This document shows positions 60,249-64,000 of a stretch of 64,000 nt of DNA, piece after piece. Source of the DNA: Halieaceae bacterium UBA5044 (GTDB lineage: Bacteria > Pseudomonadota > Gammaproteobacteria > Pseudomonadales > Halieaceae); NCBI GenBank assembly GCA_002416125.1, contig DIBU01000023.1, positions 99,301 to 163,300 on the forward strand, given 5' to 3'. The number at the start of each line of letters is the position of its first letter. Position 1 is the first letter of the stretch. Under the pieces are notes generated by a model. That model did no database searches, was not told the origin of the DNA, and saw only the letters and a list, made by a program, of their open reading frames with translations. Position numbers and translations under genes: made by a program.

Positions 60249-61034
60249 CTAGGGGTTGCCCGGCCAGATATCCGAGACGATGAACGGGTGCAAGGCGATG
60301 GCGATACCCTCGTTGACGAAGTTGTCGTTTTCCAGGATGTTGCGCCGACGTACGAAGCGGCCGCCCGACGAGCGCGCGTCGATCGCATCGGTGACGTCGA
60401 GGCCGCCGACGCTGGCGAAAATGCGTTTCAGTTCCATGTCATAAATGCTGATCTGCAGTGAGGCCACCGAGGCGCCCTGGTTCCAGTCAAACTCTGTCGA
60501 GACGCCGCTGCCGGGCCCCTGCAATGTCGGTTTGCGGGTGACACCGTGCCAGCGTGCTACACGATTGATTCCGGAGGAAAACGGTACCTCGGACTCCAGC
60601 AGATCGGTGAAAACCACCGCGTCGGCGTCGGTGTTTTCCCGCAGCTGATCGCGCACGCTTTGCATGATCTGCACGAAGGTGTTCATGTTCATGCGGCCGG
60701 TGGTTGGGTCCACCGGGTCACCGAAGGCGCGCACGGCCGTGTTCCAGTGCTGGGTGAATTCGCGCTGGGGAATCACTTTATAGCCGTTGTCCTTCAGGTA
60801 GGTGGCGACCATGCCGTCGATGCGTGGCGCCTCCTTGTCAAGGTAGCTGCGCGAGGGCGGGCCGAGGTTGACGTGGGCGATCACAACGGTTTTCACTTTG
60901 GTCTGGGCGAGGCGCTCCTCATCCAGCTCGTAAGGGAATACAGTGGGGTTGTACGTGGCACCGCCGCAGGCCACGAGACCTGCGAGCAGTAGCAGTAGAG
61001 TGCCCAGGCGGCGCGCGCTCCGGAAATAACGCAT
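60249..61034 (-). CDS. Lipoprotein of unknown function
   Basis: A 261-residue lipoprotein with lipobox GLVAC at about residues 19-23. The mature part starts GGATYNPTVFPYELDEERLAQTKVKTVVIAHVNLGPPS, then alternates helices and strands. I do not recognise the family; it has features seen in exported proteins of outer-membrane assembly clusters (strands around DADAVVFTDLLES and ASLQISIYDMELKRIF). The ATG at 61034 with GGAG upstream was chosen over a reading to 61247, which overlaps the divergent esterase. Export is clear, function is not. Confidence 0.75.
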   Translation of the reverse strand: MRYFRSARRLGTLLLLLAGLVACGGATYNPTVFPYELDEERLAQTKVKTVVIAHVNLGPPSRSYLDKEAPRIDGMVATYLKDNGYKVIPQREFTQHWNTAVRAFGDPVDPTTGRMNMNTFVQIMQSVRDQLRENTDADAVVFTDLLESEVPFSSGINRVARWHGVTRKPTLQGPGSGVSTEFDWNQGASVASLQISIYDMELKRIFASVGGLDVTDAIDARSSGGRFVRRRNILENDNFVNEGIAIALHPFIVSDIWPGNP

Positions 61035-61097
61035 AAGGACTCCAGTTCGTTTATAGTGCGGCCATACTAGCAAAATCTCGAGGGAGAGGCAGCGATA

Positions 61098-61868
61098 ATG
61101 ACAGCTGAAGTATTCGACTCGGTGGCGGGTGACGGCCCCGACGTGGTGCTTTTGCACGGTTTGTTTGGCATGGGCAGCAATCTGGGGGGCGTGTCCCGGG
61201 CGCTGCAGGATCACTATCGGGTGCACAGTCTGGACCTGCCAAACCATGGGCGCTCGCGCTGGACCGACAGTATGTCTTTACCGGATCTGGCGCAGGCCGT
61301 GGACCGGTGGATGACCCACAGGGGCCTTGAAACGGCACACTTTGTCGGTCATTCCCTCGGTGGCAAGGTGGCGATGCAACTGGCGCTGGATTCACCCTAC
61401 CGGGTCGACGCACTGGTCGTGGCGGACATCGCGCCGGTAGCCTATCCGCCCTCCCACCAGGCTGTGTTCGCCGCCGTCGCCGCGGTGGCGGAGGCAGGTT
61501 GCAGCAGTCGCGCCGACGCGGCGAAGGTGATGGCGCAACACCTGAAAGAAGACACGGTCATTCAGTTCCTGCTGCTTAGCCTGCAGCGCGATGAGGGCGG
61601 TGTTTACCGGTGGCGCTTCAATCACCGGGTGTTACGCGAGCAGTACCCGGCGTTGCTTGCCGCACCGGAGCCCGTCGCGCCCTTTGACGGCCGCACGCTG
61701 TTTATTCGCGGCGAGCTGTCCGACTACGTGCAGGACGCCTATCGCCCGCACATCGAGGCCCTGTTCCCGAATGCGGAAATCACGGCGCTCGCGGGGTGTG
61801 GGCACTGGTTGCACGCCGAACAGCCGACGCGCTTCAACCAGCGTGTGGTTGCGTTTCTTGACGGTTGA
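61098..61868 (+). CDS. Alpha/beta-hydrolase esterase (YbfF-like)
   Basis: A 256-residue hydrolase. Oxyanion loop VVLLHGLFGMGSNLG, nucleophile S86 (FVGHSLGGK), acid in the FIRGELSDYV region and catalytic His in GCGHWLHAEQP. The layout fits the YbfF/acyl-CoA-thioesterase-like family, small cytosolic esterases of broad specificity. Divergent from the lipoprotein gene by 63 nt. Confidence 0.92.
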   Translation: MTAEVFDSVAGDGPDVVLLHGLFGMGSNLGGVSRALQDHYRVHSLDLPNHGRSRWTDSMSLPDLAQAVDRWMTHRGLETAHFVGHSLGGKVAMQLALDSPYRVDALVVADIAPVAYPPSHQAVFAAVAAVAEAGCSSRADAAKVMAQHLKEDTVIQFLLLSLQRDEGGVYRWRFNHRVLREQYPALLAAPEPVAPFDGRTLFIRGELSDYVQDAYRPHIEALFPNAEITALAGCGHWLHAEQPTRFNQRVVAFLDG

Positions 61869-61901
61869 CATGCAGCGCAGCTGCGGCAGGGGTCATTAAA
61901 G

Positions 61902-62228
61902 GTGCTGTTCACGCTGGGCGACGTCTTTGCATTGCTGCTGCTGGGGCTCCTGTGCGCCTGGTTTCTGGCCTCGATCAGGGTGCGGGAGCTGGCGGTCGCC
62001 GCTGTGGACAGGGCGGGAAAGCGCGATGATTTCCAGCTGCTCGACCAGACTGTGCACCTCAATCGCATCTCCCTGAGCCGCGATGAGCAGCGTCGCTGGC
62101 GGGTCTGGCGCCAGTATCGGTTCGACTACAGCTTTGATGGTGTCGAGCGCCATGAGGGTTACGTCATCATGCTCGGGCAGCGCCTGCAGGCGATCATCGT
62201 GCGCGAACCGGAAACCACCCTGCATTAG
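61902..62228 (+). CDS. DUF3301 membrane-anchored protein
   Basis: A 108-residue protein: one N-terminal helix (about 5-27) and a basic cytosolic or periplasmic domain with RQYRFDYSFDGVERHEGYVIMLGQRLQAI, the DUF3301 pattern common in gammaproteobacteria. Function unknown. The GTG start is preceded by AAAG; it lies 33 nt after the esterase and its stop overlaps the lysE stop by 4 nt on the other strand. Confidence 0.82.
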   Translation: MLFTLGDVFALLLLGLLCAWFLASIRVRELAVAAVDRAGKRDDFQLLDQTVHLNRISLSRDEQRRWRVWRQYRFDYSFDGVERHEGYVIMLGQRLQAIIVREPETTLH

Positions 62229-62869
62229 CCTGTCAGGGCTTGCCGGGCGAGGTGCAGTAGCATCGCGGCACCGAGTACGGCCAGCAGGGTGTTGAGCAGC
62301 CGGTCAATCAGGGAGGCTCTGCTGCGAAGAATGGCCAGCCAGCGCGGTCGGCTCACCGAGAAGGCCACCAGGCAATACCAACCTGCGTCCGTCGCGATAA
62401 CCGTGGCTGTCATCAGGGCCTGCGTCGCCATACCGGGGCTAGCGGGCAGGAACTGGCTGAACAGGGCGACCATGAAGAGTCCGACCTTGGGGTTCAGGAG
62501 GGCCACCAGAAACCCCTCGGACGCTGACTGTGCCAGCGACTGTGGGGCGGCCGCAGTGGCCTGCAGGGTCGCCGTGGCGCCGGCTGACCACTGGCGCAGG
62601 CCGCTAAGACCCAGATAGAGCAGCCATGCTGCGCCGGCGGTCTGTACGGCGGTGAACAGGCCTGGCGAGCGCTGCAGCGCCAGGGCGAGGCCGCTCACGG
62701 TCAATGCCGCATAGCAGCCGATGGCCGCTGCATGTGCCAGCGCCGCAGCGAGGCCGGCACGGCGGCCAGCGCGCGCGGTACAGCGCAGGATGACCGCCAG
62801 GCTGGGTCCCGGTGCCATGGCGCCCAGCAGGCAGATGCCCAGCAGCGATATCCACGTCACGGCATCCAC
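62225..62869 (-). CDS. LysE-family amino-acid/metabolite exporter
   Basis: A 214-residue inner-membrane protein with six helices and the LysE/RhtB start block LLGAMAPGPSLAVIL. The loop GFLVALLNPKVGLFMVALFSQF is also typical. It exports amino acids or homoserine-lactone-like molecules; the actual substrate is not predictable. Convergent with DUF3301. Confidence 0.92.
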   Translation of the reverse strand: MDAVTWISLLGICLLGAMAPGPSLAVILRCTARAGRRAGLAAALAHAAAIGCYAALTVSGLALALQRSPGLFTAVQTAGAAWLLYLGLSGLRQWSAGATATLQATAAAPQSLAQSASEGFLVALLNPKVGLFMVALFSQFLPASPGMATQALMTATVIATDAGWYCLVAFSVSRPRWLAILRSRASLIDRLLNTLLAVLGAAMLLHLARQALTG

Positions 62870-63300
62870 TGAGGTCTTGCTCCAGGGTTGGGTAACAGGG
62901 TCATTTTTTCATCTTTTTTCCACAGATTCTGTGGATAACTCGGTGAGTAATTTGTTTAATCCCGGCCTCAGCCCAGTGGTCGGGCGGCATGTTACAGATT
63001 GGTTAAAAAACAATCAAACCTAAATTTAACTTTATTTACAATGACTTACAGAATATTCCTGATACTCGGCATTGGGTTCCCATGCTAAGCTTGCAGGGCA
63101 CGACGGCAGTGCGGCCAATGTGCATAACCTTTTCCTTGTGTGCTACCAATGGTAACCCCCGGCCCGGCGCGGGAACAGCGCGGAGCGGTGTTCGCGGGTA
63201 ACATCTGCATGACCCGCGACGGAACCCTTCGGCAATAGTGTCTTTGCAAACGTCAACCAAAAACTTTCATGTTACCGGGATGTAACGCGTTGGTGACACG
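62870..63300. other. 431-nt intergenic region, AT-rich, no gene seen
   Basis: Between the start of lysE and the stop of queD. The first 190 nt are clearly AT-richer than the window (T-runs at 62903-62919, A/T stretch 63003-63043). They contain two DnaA-box-like sites forming an inverted repeat. A second small inverted repeat, GTTAC-N6-GTAAC, is at 63271-63286. A 74-codon reading on the minus strand here is not supported by a ribosome site or recognisable protein. I find no tRNA or riboswitch. Confidence 0.6.
62917..62938. repeat. Inverted repeat with DnaA-box-like sites
   Basis: CCACAGA-T-TCTGTGG (62920-62934) is a perfect palindrome with a 1-nt centre. The right arm extends to TGTGGATAA (62930-62938), exactly the reverse of the DnaA box TTATCCACA; the left half reads TTTTCCACA (62916-62924), one mismatch from it. 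Whether DnaA binds here is unknown. Confidence 0.6.
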
Positions 63301-63657
63301 CTATTGCCCGCGGTAGACGCAACCTGATGTGCAGGTTTCCCGGATTTCAACCTGCGCCAGTTCCGGTAACTCGGGTTTCAGGGCGTTCCATATCCAGCGC
63401 GCAATATTCTCGCTGGTGGGGTTTTCCAGCCCGGGTATGTCGTTCAGGTAGTAGTGGTCCAACTGCTCGAGAATGGGCTTGAAGGCGCTCTTGATGTCGC
63501 CGAAGTCCATGACCCAGCCACTGGGCTCGCTGGCCTCACCAGACACCACCAGGCGTAACTGAAATGAATGGCCATGCAGACGTGCACACTTGTGGCCTGC
63601 CGGTACGTTGGGCAAGCGGTGCGCCGCCTCGAAGTGAAACTCCTTGTAGATGTCCAT
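63301..63657 (-). CDS. queD: 6-carboxy-tetrahydropterin synthase
   Basis: A 118-residue enzyme of queuosine synthesis (7,8-dihydroneopterin triphosphate to 6-carboxytetrahydropterin). Zinc ligands H13 (FEAAHRLP), H28 and H30 (RLHGHSF), catalytic C24 (GHKCARLHG), and the QueD blocks DHYYLNDIPGLENPTSENIARWIW and ETCTSGCVYRG. The ATG at 63657 matches the E. coli start; an ATG at 63687 adds ten residues. Neither has a strong ribosome site. Related in theme to mnmC (wobble-base modification). Confidence 0.95.
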   Translation of the reverse strand: MDIYKEFHFEAAHRLPNVPAGHKCARLHGHSFQLRLVVSGEASEPSGWVMDFGDIKSAFKPILEQLDHYYLNDIPGLENPTSENIARWIWNALKPELPELAQVEIRETCTSGCVYRGQ

Positions 63658-63803
63658 GCAGCCAGAGCCTGTGGGTTGTGTTGCCATGCGTGACCAGAGC
63701 AGCCATAACGCGCAGCAAACGGATTGAGGAAACGCGAAATATTACTATCAAACACGGGTTTTTTCAGCGTTGGAAAAAATCCGCGATTTTTATTCCGGAA
63801 CGT

Positions 63804-63831
63804 TTGACAGCCTTTTTTTTATCTCTATAAT
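63804..63831 (+). promoter_or_regulatory. Consensus sigma-70 promoter of the tRNA-Val/Asp operon
   Basis: TTGACA (63804-63809) and TATAAT (63826-63831), both perfect, 16-nt spacer containing a run of T. The tRNA starts 18 nt after the -10. A GCGC discriminator (63832-63836) suggests stringent control, as is usual for stable RNA. Confidence 0.93.
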
Positions 63832-63848
63832 GCGCGTTCTCGGTCAGG

Positions 63849-63924
63849 GGGTGGTTAGCTCAGCTGGGAGAGCATCTGCCTTACAAGCAGAGGGTCGGCG
63901 GTTCGATCCCGTCACCACCCACCA
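63849..63924 (+). tRNA. tRNA-Val (anticodon TAC)
   Basis: A 76-nt cloverleaf with encoded CCA. Acceptor GGGTGGT/ACCACCC, anticodon stem-loop TCTGC-CTTACAA-GCAGA giving TAC, T-loop GTTCGATCC. First of a tRNA pair. Confidence 0.98.
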
Positions 63925-63941
63925 TCAACCGAGGACTTTCT

Positions 63942-64000
63942 GGAGCGGTAGTTCAGTTGGTCAGAATACCGGCCTGTCACGCCGGGGGTCGCGGGTTCGA
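63942..64000 (+). tRNA. tRNA-Asp (anticodon GTC), cut by the window end
   Basis: The first 59 nt of a tRNA: acceptor 5' strand GGAGCGG, D-loop AGTTGGTCAGA, anticodon stem-loop CCGGC-CTGTCAC-GCCGG giving GTC, and the start of the T-arm. It lies 17 nt after tRNA-Val and shares its promoter. Confidence 0.95.

Noticed and set aside
62870..63300. Chromosome origin (oriC)
   Set aside because: Only two DnaA-box-like sites and none of the usual neighbours dnaA, rpmH, gidA or parAB.

Overview
The window is about 64 kb of gene-dense, GC-rich chromosome with short intergenic gaps and many 1-8 nt overlaps. It has no phage, transposon, CRISPR or rRNA. Gene content points to an aerobic, probably marine gammaproteobacterium: CpxRA, MnmC, HrpA, FabY, MlaA, RIO kinase, tRNA-Asp/Val/Ala of gammaproteobacterial type, a Mrp-type antiporter and many acyl-CoA enzymes. 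The Halieaceae/Cellvibrionales are my best guess; this is inferred from gene content, not proven.

Layout. 1-12 kb: the end of an AGCS symporter, a TauD-type dioxygenase, a Cpx envelope-stress locus (cpxA, cpxR, a perfect CpxR box, a CpxP/Spy-like gene), a PreP-like M16 protease, a glutamine cyclotransferase, an mnmC gene that seems to have lost part of its methyltransferase domain, an SDR, an unknown protein and a MaoC hydratase. 12-16 kb: hrpA. 16-18 kb: the most interesting locus, a three-gene copper-peptide (RiPP) operon made of a secreted precursor with eight EGKCG motifs, a DUF692/MNIO oxidase and a DUF2063 partner, followed by an mlaA-like gene. 18.8-25.7 kb: a receiver-phosphatase (HsbR-like) with a STAS protein, TerB, transaldolase, DusA, an HDOD protein and a PhyH dioxygenase. 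25.7-29.5 kb: a ferric-iron FbpABC importer with a Fur-box candidate. 29.6-34.5 kb: gltX, a sulfotransferase, sdaA, tRNA-Ala with promoter and terminator, and a surface-type lipoprotein.

34.6-42 kb is a single nine-gene, translationally coupled Mrp-type cation/proton antiporter operon. MrpA is split and three NuoL/M/N-like subunits are present. 42-45 kb: a RIO kinase, an MFS transporter and a solute-binding protein. 45-60 kb is a lipid/aromatic acyl-CoA region: a type I extradiol dioxygenase, an acyl-CoA synthetase, three distinct crotonase-fold enzymes, two nitroreductases, thiolase, a RibBA with a degenerate second domain, a GlxA-type regulator, FabY and a large TonB-dependent receptor. 60-64 kb: a lipoprotein, an esterase, DUF3301, LysE, an AT-rich gap with DnaA-box-like repeats, queD, and a tRNA-Val/tRNA-Asp operon that runs off the window.

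Functional themes. Metal handling appears as copper peptide plus iron import, envelope stress and lipid asymmetry as Cpx and MlaA, and cation homeostasis as Mrp. Catabolism of a hydrophobic substrate is suggested by a receptor, ligase, hydratase/isomerases, thiolase and extradiol dioxygenase lying near one another, but the substrate cannot be read from sequence.
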